Shown piece by piece: positions 16,169 to 25,033 of a DNA stretch of 36,078 bases. The notes beneath the pieces are model-generated. The model saw nothing but the letters and a program-made list of their open reading frames with translations. It was not told where the DNA came from and did no database searches. The position numbers were made by a program, and so were the translations under genes. The DNA comes from Actinomycetes bacterium (lineage in GTDB: Bacteria; Actinomycetota; Actinomycetes; Propionibacteriales; Propionibacteriaceae): NCBI GenBank assembly GCA_023442485.1, contig JAEZZG010000009.1:1-36078 (forward strand), read 5' to 3'. Position 1 is the first letter of the stretch; every line of letters starts with the position of its first letter.

Positions 16169-18676
16169 ATGTTTGAGCGTTTTACCGACCGTGCTCGGCG
16201 AGTCGTGGTTCTAGCCCAAGACGAAGCGAAGATGCTCAACCACAACTACATCGGTACTGAGCACCTTCTGTTGGGGTTGATCCACGAAGGCGAAGGCGTC
16301 GCCGCCAAGGCCCTCGAGCAGATGGAGATCTCGCTCGAAGCGGTGCGTGAGCAGGTCGAAGACATCATCGGTCACGGGAACACGCCACCGTCTGGTCACA
16401 TCCCCTTTACTCCTCGGGCGAAGAAAGTTCTCGAACTCAGTCTGCGCGAAGCTCTGCAGATGAGCCACCCTTATATCGGCACCGAGCACATCCTGCTCGG
16501 CTTGATTCGTGAAGGCGAAGGGGTTGCCGCGCAGGTACTGATCAAACTTGGTGCCGATCTCAACCGGGTCCGCTCCACCGTCCTTCAACTACTCAGCGGC
16601 TACCAGCCCCGCGATTCGGTCGGTGCTGGCGTCGGTGGCGACGGGCTGGGTCCCAACCAGAACCAGTCCTCGGCCCTGCTCGATCAGTTCGGCAGAAACC
16701 TCACCCTCGCTGCGCGCCAGAATGAGCTCGACCCCGTCATCGGGCGTCAGAACGAGATCGAACGGGTGATGACGGTGCTGAGCCGTCGGACGAAGAACAA
16801 CCCCGTCCTGGTCGGTGAACCTGGGGTGGGAAAGACCGCCGTCGTGGAAGGCCTAGCCCAGGCAATTGTGCGAGGTGACGTCCCCGAAACCCTTAAAGAC
16901 AAGCAGATTTACACCCTCGATCTGGGTGCCTTGGTGGCGGGTTCTCGCTATCGCGGTGATTTCGAGGAGAGGCTGAAGAAGGTCCTCAAAGAGATTAAAA
17001 CCCGCGGTGACATCATGCTCTTCATTGACGAGATTCATACCCTTGTCGGTGCGGGCGCTGCAGAGGGGTCGATCGATGCGGCTTCCATCCTCAAACCCAT
17101 GTTGGCTAGGGGAGAGTTGCAGACTGTCGGCGCGACCACGCTGAAGGAATACCGCAAGCACATCGAAAAGGATGCAGCTCTGGAGCGTCGTTTCCAGCCG
17201 ATCAATGTTGAAGAACCGTCGGTGGCGTTGACGATCGACATTCTTCGCGGTGTTCGCGACAAGTACGAAGCCCATCACCGGGTCACCTTCACCGATGAGG
17301 CGATCTCGGCTGCCGCGCGCCTAGCTGCCAGGTATGTCCAGGATCGATTCCTGCCTGACAAGGCGATTGATTTGATTGACGAAGCTGGAGCCCGGATGCG
17401 TATCCAGCGGATGACGGCCCCGCCGGATTTGCGTGAGTTCGACGAGCAGATCGCCGACGTCAAACTGCAGAAGGAAGCCGCCATCGACGCCCAAGATTTT
17501 GAGCGTGCCGCAGCCTTGCGCGATGATGAGCGCCGCCTCAGCGAAGCCCGGGACGAGAAGGAAAAGGCGTGGCGGACTGGTGGTGACGACACCCCCGCCG
17601 TCATCACCGAAGAAGAGATCGCCCAGGTGCTGTCCTCATCCACCGGTATCCCGGTGTTCAAGCTCACCGCAGAGGAATCCTCGCGGCTGTTGTCGATGGA
17701 ATCCGAAATCGCCAAACGTTATGTTGGTCAGGAAGAAGCCGTCCGCGCCTTGGCCCGGTCGATCCGTCGTGCCCGTTCCGGGTTGAAGGATCCGAAGCGA
17801 CCCACAGGTTCGTTCATCTTCGCTGGACCCTCCGGTGTCGGCAAGACCGAGTTGACCAAGGCCTTGGCGGAGTTCCTATTCGGGGACGAAGACGCCTTGA
17901 TCACCTTGGATATGTCCGAGTACTCCGAGAAGCACACCGCCTCGCGGCTGTTCGGATCCCCGCCGGGATATGTCGGCTATGACGAGGGTGGCCAGCTCAC
18001 CGAAAAGGTGCGTCGCAAGCCCTTCTCGGTGGTGCTCTTCGACGAGATCGAAAAGGCACACCCAGATATCTTCAACTCGCTGTTGCAAATTCTTGACGAG
18101 GGGCGCCTCACCGACGCTCAAGGGCGGGTCGTCGATTTCAAGAACACCGTGATCGTGATGACGACGAACCTGGGTACCCGCGACATCTCTAAGTCGGTCA
18201 ACCTTGGTTTCTCCAGGGTCGGCGACGAGGCTTCCACCTACGAGCGGATGAAGGCTAAGGTCGCAGAAGAACTCAAACAGCATTTCCGTCCTGAGTTCCT
18301 CAACCGTGTCGACGACGTGGTCGTCTTCCATCAGCTCTCCGAAGCCGATATTGAGCGCATCGTCGATCTCATGATTCACGAAATCGAGGAGCGGCTTGCG
18401 GTTCGCGATATGGGAATCGAGTTGACTGCAGAAGCGAAGAAGAAGATCGCCGCTAGGGGTTTCGACCCGGTCCTCGGTGCGCGTCCGTTGCGTCGCGCCA
18501 TCGAGCGTCACATCGAAGACCCTGTCAGCGAGAAAATCCTCTTCGGTGAGCTTGGGGCCGGGGTCACCGTCTTGGTCGATGTTGCCGACTCCGAGGACCA
18601 CCCGTTCACGTTCACGGGTATGCCACGGGTAGATTCCGCCGTTGCGCAGCCAGCGGTTGCGACGATGGACGAATAA
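16169..18676 (+). CDS. clpC: ATP-dependent Clp protease ATP-binding subunit ClpC
   Basis: An 835-residue Hsp100 unfoldase that feeds proteins to ClpP. It has two Clp-N repeats (about 1-145). The first AAA+ domain has Walker A GEPGVGKT (about 216-223) and Walker B FIDEIH. A UVR-type middle segment lies around 424-456. The second AAA+ domain has GPSGVGKT (about 552-559) and the VVLFDEIEKAHPD Walker B. The LGF loop (VNLGFSRVG), which docks on ClpP, is present. AAGGAGA is just upstream of ATG 16169. TAGACT at 16115-16120 is a possible -10. A partial ClgR-like pattern (GTTC...GCGAA) at about 16131-16149 is too imperfect to call. Confidence 0.97.
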   Translation: MFERFTDRARRVVVLAQDEAKMLNHNYIGTEHLLLGLIHEGEGVAAKALEQMEISLEAVREQVEDIIGHGNTPPSGHIPFTPRAKKVLELSLREALQMSHPYIGTEHILLGLIREGEGVAAQVLIKLGADLNRVRSTVLQLLSGYQPRDSVGAGVGGDGLGPNQNQSSALLDQFGRNLTLAARQNELDPVIGRQNEIERVMTVLSRRTKNNPVLVGEPGVGKTAVVEGLAQAIVRGDVPETLKDKQIYTLDLGALVAGSRYRGDFEERLKKVLKEIKTRGDIMLFIDEIHTLVGAGAAEGSIDAASILKPMLARGELQTVGATTLKEYRKHIEKDAALERRFQPINVEEPSVALTIDILRGVRDKYEAHHRVTFTDEAISAAARLAARYVQDRFLPDKAIDLIDEAGARMRIQRMTAPPDLREFDEQIADVKLQKEAAIDAQDFERAAALRDDERRLSEARDEKEKAWRTGGDDTPAVITEEEIAQVLSSSTGIPVFKLTAEESSRLLSMESEIAKRYVGQEEAVRALARSIRRARSGLKDPKRPTGSFIFAGPSGVGKTELTKALAEFLFGDEDALITLDMSEYSEKHTASRLFGSPPGYVGYDEGGQLTEKVRRKPFSVVLFDEIEKAHPDIFNSLLQILDEGRLTDAQGRVVDFKNTVIVMTTNLGTRDISKSVNLGFSRVGDEASTYERMKAKVAEELKQHFRPEFLNRVDDVVVFHQLSEADIERIVDLMIHEIEERLAVRDMGIELTAEAKKKIAARGFDPVLGARPLRRAIERHIEDPVSEKILFGELGAGVTVLVDVADSEDHPFTFTGMPRVDSAVAQPAVATMDE

Positions 18677-18701
18677 TAAAACCCATCCCCAAGGAGATCA
18701 G

Positions 18702-19001
18702 ATGGTAAATCAGCCGCGCGAGAACTTCTTCGTGAAGTTCAAGAATGGGTTTCGCAACGCATTCTTCCCTAAGTCCAAGACGCGACCTTCGCGCCGATCG
18801 ATCGCCTTCACCTTGTTGGTGGTTGCGATCGGTGCGGCCTTGACCGGCGGTTTGATCGCCATGGGTGCGACCAGGATGAACTTCTTCTCAACCTTGATGT
18901 TCATCGTGTCGGGGCTGTTTGTGATCGGGTCGGTGAGCCTGGCGTGGATCGCCCGTAATGACCCGCCTGGTCCGCGTCCGTCCCTCGATTCACTCGCATA
19001 G
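18702..19001 (+). CDS. Small two-helix membrane protein, function unknown
   Basis: A 99-residue protein with a basic N-terminal 34 residues (KNGFRNAFFPKSKTRPSRR). Two membrane helices follow, one ending in ALTGGLIAMGA and the other around FIVSGLFVIGSVSLAWIA, and a short Pro-rich end. AAGGAG at 18691-18696 fixes ATG 18702. It follows clpC after 25 bases and precedes the rhomboid gene after 43, so the three may be one transcript. No family is recognised. Confidence 0.7.
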   Translation: MVNQPRENFFVKFKNGFRNAFFPKSKTRPSRRSIAFTLLVVAIGAALTGGLIAMGATRMNFFSTLMFIVSGLFVIGSVSLAWIARNDPPGPRPSLDSLA

Positions 19002-19044
19002 GCGCTCGACGAAAGCCCCACAGCCCAACCCCATTGGAGGTGCA

Positions 19045-19800
19045 ATGTCGAACTATGGGTATTCTCCGCAACGTGACTGGGTGAACTCTCACCGTCAGGG
19101 GCCGGGGACGAATCGTGCACCCTTCGGCGGCTGGGTGCGTTCCTTGCCTCCGGTCACCCTCGCCATCCTGATCCTCTGTTCCGTCCTCGGCTTGGTCCGC
19201 ATCTTTTCGGACGGTTTGACCCAAAACTTCGGCTTTAACTTCATCCTGGCTCACCAGGAGTGGTGGCGATTCCTCACCAGCATGTTCTTGCACGCCTCAA
19301 ATATTCATTTGGTGCTGAACATGATGTGTCTGGTCCTCCTCGGTGAGCAGCTTGAAAGGGCATTAGGCCCGGTGCGCTACCTGCTGGCATTCCTGGTGGC
19401 TGGCTTCGCGGGTTCAGTCGGATGCGCTCTATTTACCCAAGTCAGCGGCTATCAGCTCCATTCATGGGTGATGAGTCCCTTCACCGTCGTGGTCGGCGCG
19501 TCTGGGGCGATCTTCGGCTTATTCGGGATTCTCGGGGTATTCCAATACCGAGCCAAGCAACTCGATTCGGCCTTCATGATCATCCTTGCCCTCAACGTCG
19601 CCGTCGGCTTCCTTGCCCCCAACATCGCCTGGCAGGGCCACCTCGGTGGTTTTCTCGCCGGGATCGTGTGTGGCTTGCTGTTCACGATGAGACGCGGCAT
19701 CTTGGGCAAGTCGATCACGCCTGCAGAGATTGTCGGGCTGTTGTGTCTCGTCAGCGCCCTAGCGGGGCTGGCCTGGGCAAAATATCACTTCATGTTCTAG
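19045..19800 (+). CDS. Rhomboid family intramembrane serine protease
   Basis: A 251-residue polytopic membrane protein with the rhomboid signatures in order: WWRFLTSMFLHA with HLVLNMMCLVLLG, then GASGAIFG with the catalytic Ser153, then GHLGG with catalytic His199. About six to seven membrane helices are visible. Rhomboids cut substrates within or next to the membrane. The N-terminal 34 residues are polar and cytoplasmic. GGAGG at 19036-19040 supports ATG 19045. The substrate is unknown. Confidence 0.92.
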   Translation: MSNYGYSPQRDWVNSHRQGPGTNRAPFGGWVRSLPPVTLAILILCSVLGLVRIFSDGLTQNFGFNFILAHQEWWRFLTSMFLHASNIHLVLNMMCLVLLGEQLERALGPVRYLLAFLVAGFAGSVGCALFTQVSGYQLHSWVMSPFTVVVGASGAIFGLFGILGVFQYRAKQLDSAFMIILALNVAVGFLAPNIAWQGHLGGFLAGIVCGLLFTMRRGILGKSITPAEIVGLLCLVSALAGLAWAKYHFMF

Positions 19801-19836
19801 CTGTGTGACAAGGACGGACTCTCCCGGGCGCTGATG

Positions 19837-19842
19837 TATAGT
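19837..19842 (+). promoter_or_regulatory. Putative -10 element of the thiBPQ operon
   Basis: TATAGT lies about 10 bases before the 5' side of the TPP aptamer, the position expected for a transcript starting just ahead of the riboswitch. No convincing -35 is visible. Confidence 0.45.
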
Positions 19843-19851
19843 GGGCGCCAG

Positions 19852-19936
19852 ACAGGGGAGCGCCAGTGGGGCGCTGAGAGTGCACGAAGTGCAGACCCTC
19901 GAACCTGATCCGGGTCATACCGGCGTAGGGAGTCGA
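19852..19936 (+). promoter_or_regulatory. TPP (THI-box) riboswitch aptamer
   Basis: The conserved blocks are present in order: GGGGAGCGCC, GGCGCTGAGAG, GACCCTCGAACCTGATC, CGGGTCATACCGGCGTAGGGA. These are the pyrimidine- and pyrophosphate-sensing arms of the thiamine pyrophosphate aptamer, and GAC...GTC can close P1. It lies directly ahead of a thiamine ABC transporter operon, and so should reduce uptake when TPP is abundant. Confidence 0.97.
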
Positions 19937-19943
19937 GATTCTC

Positions 19944-19981
19944 CATAGCCATGGTGGCTATGCCCCTCCACAGTTGGAGGG
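19944..19981 (+). promoter_or_regulatory. Riboswitch expression platform: two hairpins, the second hiding the Shine-Dalgarno of thiB
   Basis: CATAGCC (19944-19950) and GGCTATG (19956-19962) form a perfect 7-bp stem. Directly after it, CCCTCCA (19964-19970) pairs with TGGAGGG (19975-19981), which contains the thiB Shine-Dalgarno GGAGGG (19976-19981). There is no U-run, so control is probably at translation initiation rather than termination. Confidence 0.75.
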
Positions 19982-19985
19982 ATTT

Positions 19986-21032
19986 ATGAAACGTATCGTC
20001 CATGCTATCGCCGCGTTTTCAGCAGCGGCATTGATCTGTGGATGCAGCCAAACCTCACCGTCAGCGAGTACGAGTGCGTCGGAGAAACCGACGAAGGTCG
20101 TGCTCTACACCCACGATTCCTTTGATCTGCCGAAGGAGCTGATCAGCGACTTCGAGAAGGAAACCGGGTACACCGTAGAAACCGTTTCTCCCGGCGATGC
20201 CGGAACGGTAGTCAACCAGTTGATCCTCAGCAAGGACGCCCCTCTAGCCGATGTGGTGTTCGGGATCGACACCTCTTTCGCAGGTAGGGCGCTTAGCGCA
20301 GACATTCTTGACGAATACCGCAGCACCGCCGCAAAGACTGATCCGAAACTCGATGCCGACGAATCAGGCCGTCTCACCCCCATCGATCGCGGTGACGTGT
20401 GCGTCAACGCGGATCTCGATTGGTTCGCCCAGCACCCTGAACTCCCGATTCCCGAGACCCTCGACGATCTGGCTCGAGACGAATACAAGGGCAAACTCGT
20501 GGTGGAGAACCCAGCCAGTTCTTCCCCCGGCTTGATCTTCCTCGCCAACACCGTTGCTACCTACGGTGAGGATTGGCCGTCCTATTGGGAGAAGTTGAAG
20601 AAGAACGAAGTCAAGGTCGCAACCGGATGGACTGAGGCCTACAACACAGACTTCTCCAGGGCTGGAGGCGACCGGCCGTTGGTGGTTTCTTATTCCTCGT
20701 CTCCTGCTTTTGAACTGAAGAAGGGGTCGACAACCGAATCTCACACCAAGGCCTTGCTCGGTACCTGTTTCCAGCAGGTGGAGTACGCCGGGGTCATCAA
20801 GGGTGCCAAGAATGTTGACGGAGCCCGCAAGTTCATTGACTTCTTGCTCAGCGAAAAAGTGCAGACCGCGATTCCAGATTCCATGTATGTCTATCCGGTT
20901 GTTGAAGGCGTGAAGCTGCCGGAAACCTGGGCGACCGTCGCCAAGGTTCCCACCGATTCTAAGTCGTTGCCTGTCGATAAGTTCGACGCCAAGACCTGGA
21001 TCGCCAAATGGAGTGAGCTAGTTCTTGGATAG
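19986..21032 (+). CDS. thiB: Thiamine ABC transporter substrate-binding lipoprotein
   Basis: A 348-residue periplasmic-type binding protein of the ThiB/TbpA family. An N-terminal signal ends with a lipobox-like ICGC (Cys20), so it should be lipid-anchored outside the membrane. The mature protein begins with a Ser-Thr-rich linker and VVLYTHDSFDLPKELISDFEKE, typical of thiamine-binding proteins. ATG 19986 is 4 bases after GGAGGG; an upstream TTG (19974) lies inside the hairpin and is not used. The riboswitch and the two transporter genes that follow support thiamine or a phosphate ester as ligand. Confidence 0.93.
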   Translation: MKRIVHAIAAFSAAALICGCSQTSPSASTSASEKPTKVVLYTHDSFDLPKELISDFEKETGYTVETVSPGDAGTVVNQLILSKDAPLADVVFGIDTSFAGRALSADILDEYRSTAAKTDPKLDADESGRLTPIDRGDVCVNADLDWFAQHPELPIPETLDDLARDEYKGKLVVENPASSSPGLIFLANTVATYGEDWPSYWEKLKKNEVKVATGWTEAYNTDFSRAGGDRPLVVSYSSSPAFELKKGSTTESHTKALLGTCFQQVEYAGVIKGAKNVDGARKFIDFLLSEKVQTAIPDSMYVYPVVEGVKLPETWATVAKVPTDSKSLPVDKFDAKTWIAKWSELVLG

Positions 21033-22830
21033 TCGAGGACGCCACCTTGATTTACAAGGCTTAAGCTCTCATTCCGTCCCTGCCCCCGACGCCACCTGTG
21101 ACCAGGCGTGCGGGGGCTCGGATGGTGCGGCCATCCCCGATAAAACCACCGATAGCCCTCAACCCGGCCAAGGCGGCGTCACCGCCGATCGGGTCGGGCA
21201 GTATCTCATCTGGGCAGTGTCCGTGATCGTCCCGGTCGTCTTCGTCTCGGTCTTCTTCATCTATCCGGTGACTAGCTTGATCGGCGAAGGCTTCTTCAAC
21301 GACGCCAGGTTCACCCTCGCCGGTTTCGTCGAGGTCTTCTCCTCCCCGCGCACCTGGAGAATGATCAAGAACACACTCCTTTTCGCCAGTCTCGGCACGG
21401 TGTTCTCGGTACTCTTCGGCGTCCCCGGCGCTTATCTTTTCTATCGGGTTTCCTTCCCCGGAAGGCGCCTGTTGCGCACCCTGATCACGATCCCCTTTGT
21501 GCTGCCCTCCATCGTCGTCGGGGTCGCTTTCAAGACTCTGTTCTCTGCCTCCGGGATGCTCGGATTCCTGCATCTTGACGGGTCCATCGTCGCGATCATC
21601 TGCGCCCTGGTCTTCTTCAACTACTCGGTCATCGTTCGCACCACCGGCACCTTGTGGGCCAGGCTCGATCCGCGAACCGTCGAGGCAGCCCAAACCCTAG
21701 GCGCCAAGCGCCTTCGGGCCTTCCTGACGATTACCCTGCCCTCACTTACCCCGGCCATCGCCTCCGGTGCAGCAGTGGTGTTCATGTTCTGCGCTTCCTC
21801 CTACGGCGTGGTGATGGTGCTGGGCGGGGTCTCCTACGGCACGATCGAGACTGAGATCTGGTACCAGACGGCCTACATGCTCAACCTTCCAGCCGCTGCA
21901 GCTCTGTCCATCGTCCAGCTCTTCTTCGTCGTGATTGCCCTGTGGATCACCTCTCGGATGCAGGCTCGCTCGGCCCAAGCCCTGAAACTCCACGCCGATC
22001 ACGCCGCAGAGGTTGCATTTCAGTTGCGCAGGGATGGGCTCCCGGCGTTGATTGCCGGATTCGTGGTGTTATCCATGGTCTTGCCCGTGCTCAACCTCGC
22101 CGTCGCCTCTTTCAGGACAGAGACCGGCTGGGGTTTCGACCACTACCTCACCTTGTTGGGGTACACCCACAAATCATTCTCGGTGCCGGTCTCTGCCGCA
22201 TTAGTCAATACCCTCGTCACAGCAACCCAGGCCACCTTGCTTGCGCTCAGCTTGGGGATCATGGTGTCACTCGTCTTGTCTCGACGCCCGCGCCAACGCA
22301 AACTCAGGGCTGGTATCGCAATCCTCGATGCCATCTTCATGCTGCCCTTGGGGGTCTCGGCAGTGACGGTCGGCTTCGGGTTCTTGATCTCACTCAACCG
22401 TCCTCCCCTCGATCTGCGCACGTCGATAGCCCTGATTCCGATAGCTCAAGCCATGGTGGCATTGCCGCTGGTGGTGCGGGTGTTGCTTCCGACGCTGAGG
22501 GCGATCAACCCGCGTCAGCGAGAGGTCGCCGAAACCTTGTCTGCCACCCCTGTGCGAATCCTGCGCACCATCGACCTGCCCTATCTGATCTCTGGTTTGG
22601 GGGTTGCGGCAGGTTTCGCCTTCTCCACATCACTAGGTGAGTTTGGGGCAACATCCTTCTTGGCCCGCCCAGACCGGCCCACCTTGCCGGTGATGATCTT
22701 CAAACTCATCTCCCGGCCTGGCACAGATAACTACGGTGCAGCCATGGCAGCCGCCATGGTGTTGGTGCTACTCACCGGATTGGTGATGGCAATCCTTGAC
22801 CGAATCGAACTGAAGGAGCGCCCATGGTAG
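21025..22830 (+). CDS. thiP: Thiamine ABC transporter permease, two fused permease domains
   Basis: A 601-residue inner-membrane protein with two copies of the binding-protein-dependent permease domain. Each copy has its EAA loop for the ATPase: VEAAQTLGAKRLRAFLTITLP near residue 219, and REVAETLSATPVRILRTIDLP near residue 500. About 12 membrane helices are visible. The first 55 residues are a polar cytoplasmic extension rich in Pro, Gly and Asp. TTG 21025 overlaps the thiB stop by 8 bases with GGAGTGAG upstream; a later start inside the polar extension is possible. The end overlaps thiQ by 7 bases, implying coupled translation. Confidence 0.93.
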   Translation: MDSRGRHLDLQGLSSHSVPAPDATCDQACGGSDGAAIPDKTTDSPQPGQGGVTADRVGQYLIWAVSVIVPVVFVSVFFIYPVTSLIGEGFFNDARFTLAGFVEVFSSPRTWRMIKNTLLFASLGTVFSVLFGVPGAYLFYRVSFPGRRLLRTLITIPFVLPSIVVGVAFKTLFSASGMLGFLHLDGSIVAIICALVFFNYSVIVRTTGTLWARLDPRTVEAAQTLGAKRLRAFLTITLPSLTPAIASGAAVVFMFCASSYGVVMVLGGVSYGTIETEIWYQTAYMLNLPAAAALSIVQLFFVVIALWITSRMQARSAQALKLHADHAAEVAFQLRRDGLPALIAGFVVLSMVLPVLNLAVASFRTETGWGFDHYLTLLGYTHKSFSVPVSAALVNTLVTATQATLLALSLGIMVSLVLSRRPRQRKLRAGIAILDAIFMLPLGVSAVTVGFGFLISLNRPPLDLRTSIALIPIAQAMVALPLVVRVLLPTLRAINPRQREVAETLSATPVRILRTIDLPYLISGLGVAAGFAFSTSLGEFGATSFLARPDRPTLPVMIFKLISRPGTDNYGAAMAAAMVLVLLTGLVMAILDRIELKERPW

Positions 22831-23927
22831 CTGGATTAGTCGTAGACGAGGCAGTGGTCAAATACCAGGGTGCCACCGGCGAAGTGAAGGCAGTCGATCG
22901 GGCCAGCTTGAGTCTGCTCCCTGGCGAGGTAGTCGCCATCATGGGCGCCTCGGGGTCGGGGAAGTCCTCCTTGTTGCGCGGCATCGCAGGGTTGGAACCG
23001 CTATCGGCGGGCTCGGTGGCCTGGGATGGGCAGGACCTGACTAAGGTGCCGACATATCTGCGGGGTTTCGGGATGCTTTTCCAAGACGCGCAGCTATTCC
23101 AGCACATGTCGGTCGGGGCCAACATCGGTTATGGGCTGACGTCGATGCCGTCCCAGTCCCGAAAGCAGCGGGTAGAGGAGTTGCTGGAGCTCGTTGATTT
23201 ACCTGGTTTCGCCCGGCGTCGACCCCATGAACTCTCCGGCGGCCAAGCTCAACGGGTGGCCTTAGCTAGGGCGTTAGCGCCGAAACCAAGGTTGCTTCTT
23301 CTCGACGAGCCGCTGTCGGCGCTGGACCGGCAACTTAGAGAGCATCTCGTCGGCGTCCTCAAACGCACCCTTGACGCCACCGGCACCACCGCCATCTACG
23401 TCACCCACGACCACGACGAGGCCTTCGCCTTGGGGGATCGGGTTGCGGTGATGAGAGACGGCAGGATTCTCCAGATCGACACACCTGAGCGACTGTGGTC
23501 ACAGCCAGCGTCGGAAGAAGTCGCAAGATTCTTAGGGTATGGGCCATTCATTTCGGCTGCGGTCGCAGCACAACTGCTAGGGGAGGGACAACAGATATCT
23601 GACCGTGTCCCATCATCATGGGCGATCGAACCGAAGCTGAGGACTCTAGGCGGTGGATCAACCTCAGGTGAGGCAGATGACGTCGTGGTCGCCCTCGGTC
23701 CAGGAAGTCTGGTCCAAGACCCAGACGGTGTCCTAGTCCAGGTGGTCGAAACCATTCAGCGACGTGGCCACGTTGAAGCATCGGTGATCTTGCCGAATGG
23801 GCTAAGCGGGGTCGTCTCGGTGATCCGTGACCCTAGAACTAGCCCCGCGACTCTTCCAGACTCAGTGCGGGTAAGGCTCAACCTGGACAAGTGTGCGCTA
23901 CTACACCCTCGGTCACAGCCGGAGTAG
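22824..23927 (+). CDS. thiQ: Thiamine ABC transporter ATP-binding protein
   Basis: A 367-residue ABC ATPase. Walker A is GASGSGKS (41-48), the signature is LSGGQ (137-141), Walker B LLLLDEP (157-163), and the switch His is at 195. It is longer than proteobacterial ThiQ (about 230 residues): residues from about 240 form a C-terminal TOBE-like regulatory extension, as in other actinobacterial importers. The start ATGGTAG overlaps the thiP stop. The 3' end overlaps convergent mutY by 15 bases, with no room for a terminator. Confidence 0.93.
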   Translation: MVAGLVVDEAVVKYQGATGEVKAVDRASLSLLPGEVVAIMGASGSGKSSLLRGIAGLEPLSAGSVAWDGQDLTKVPTYLRGFGMLFQDAQLFQHMSVGANIGYGLTSMPSQSRKQRVEELLELVDLPGFARRRPHELSGGQAQRVALARALAPKPRLLLLDEPLSALDRQLREHLVGVLKRTLDATGTTAIYVTHDHDEAFALGDRVAVMRDGRILQIDTPERLWSQPASEEVARFLGYGPFISAAVAAQLLGEGQQISDRVPSSWAIEPKLRTLGGGSTSGEADDVVVALGPGSLVQDPDGVLVQVVETIQRRGHVEASVILPNGLSGVVSVIRDPRTSPATLPDSVRVRLNLDKCALLHPRSQPE

Positions 23928-24818
23928 ATCACCGTCGGCGTGGACTAATCCGTCAGCCAGCAAAGACGCCACACACCGATCTATCTGCTCATGGTCAGGC
24001 CATGAATCCTTCACCAGGCGAATCTCCACCCCGTCTAGACTCCGGCGAACCAAATCCAGCACATGACCTCGGCATTGGCGATCCGTCCCCTCCCAGGCTT
24101 GACCCTTTCGGGACACCTCGGAGAGAGGGAAACCGTCAGCGGCCCAGGCGCAATGGTCGATCAAGGGGCAGCTAGCACAAGACGGGTTTCGAGCCGTGCA
24201 CACCAAGGCCCCGAATTCCATCGTCGCAGCCGCCCAGATCGCAGCCGATGTGGGGTGACGTCGATCAACCATCCCGGCTCGTTCGTCCTCCTCAGGCTCG
24301 GGAAGCACGGAAGCGGCTAGGGTTCGCTCTGCCCGCGTCGGAGACAGTGAGGGGAACTGAACCCCGGAGATGACCCTAGCCAACACCCGGCGCACATTCG
24401 TGTCGAGGACGACGTGACGCTGCCCGAAAGCGAAACTCGCTACCGCAGCCGCCGTGTAGTCGCCCACCCCTGGGAGAGACCGCAGATCATCCAATCGACT
24501 AGGGACTAGACCTGAGAAGCGGTCACGAATCGCCACCGCAGATTGGTGGAGACGCAGAGCCCGTCGGGGATAGCCCAACCGTCCCCACGCCAAGACCGCC
24601 GCTGACGTTGGCTCGCTAGCCAGATCGGCAGGGGTAGGCCACCGCCTCATCCACTCCTGCCACGGGCCGAGCACCCGTGACACCGGGGTTTGTTGCAGCA
24701 TGAACTCGGATACCATCACCGCCCAGGCGGTGCAATCATCCTCACGCCAAGGCAGATCACGACGATAGCGGGCATACCAGGCGGTCAGAATCGAGTAGAT
24801 GGGGTTCACGACCGTCAC
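23913..24818 (-). CDS. mutY: A/G-specific adenine DNA glycosylase MutY
   Basis: A 301-residue base-excision repair enzyme that removes adenine paired with 8-oxoguanine. The catalytic Glu is E38 (MVSEFMLQQTPVSRV), the helix-hairpin-helix is LPGVGDYTAAAVASFAFG, and the catalytic Asp is D139 (VLDTNVRRVL). The [4Fe-4S] ligands are spaced C-x6-C-x2-C-x5-C (CTARNPSCASCPLIDHC). The C-terminal part is short, with at most a reduced MutT-like 8-oxoG recognition domain. The start is GTG 24818 or GTG 24809. It works in the same oxidised-guanine pathway as the mutT1 gene at 32331. Confidence 0.93.
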   Translation of the reverse strand: MTVVNPIYSILTAWYARYRRDLPWREDDCTAWAVMVSEFMLQQTPVSRVLGPWQEWMRRWPTPADLASEPTSAAVLAWGRLGYPRRALRLHQSAVAIRDRFSGLVPSRLDDLRSLPGVGDYTAAAVASFAFGQRHVVLDTNVRRVLARVISGVQFPSLSPTRAERTLAASVLPEPEEDERAGMVDRRHPTSAAIWAAATMEFGALVCTARNPSCASCPLIDHCAWAADGFPLSEVSRKGQAWEGTDRQCRGHVLDLVRRSLDGVEIRLVKDSWPDHEQIDRCVASLLADGLVHADGDLLRL

Positions 24819-24877
24819 TGTACGCTAGTCGGACCCTCCCCTCGCCATTTGCTAGGCCAGTCACTACGCATTTGCCT

Positions 24878-24980
24878 GGACAGATCGGTATGTGCATGGC
24901 CGAGCGAATCGATGCGCCTTTGCTCAGGCGAACCAGCGTCGATGAAGTGAGCCGATCATCGTGCCTTAGCCGATCTGTCC
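24878..24980. other. Putative structured element: long inverted repeat enclosing a second hairpin
   Basis: GGACAGATCGG (24878-24888) and CCGATCTGTCC (24970-24980) are perfect 11-bp complements. Between them, ATCGATGC (24908-24915) pairs with GCGTCGAT (24936-24943) with one G-U, capped by GCCT/AGGC (24916-24919 with 24926-24929), with a 6-base bulge GAACCA and a 6-base loop. GCA, GGC and GCC, TGC could add short pairs between the two stems. It lies in the divergent gap between mutY and the 25034 gene. No known RNA family is recognised; it could be a cis element, a small RNA or a protein-binding palindrome. Confidence 0.5.
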
Positions 24981-25033
24981 TCGCCTCGGCGTGGTAGCCA
25001 GAAACCCCTCTCAACAAATGATAGGCATGCGGT

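Noticed and set aside
21061..21693. 210-codon minus-strand ORF inside thiP
   Set aside because: Composition (long acidic Gly-Asp-Glu runs) is that of a shadow frame of a GC-rich membrane protein gene.
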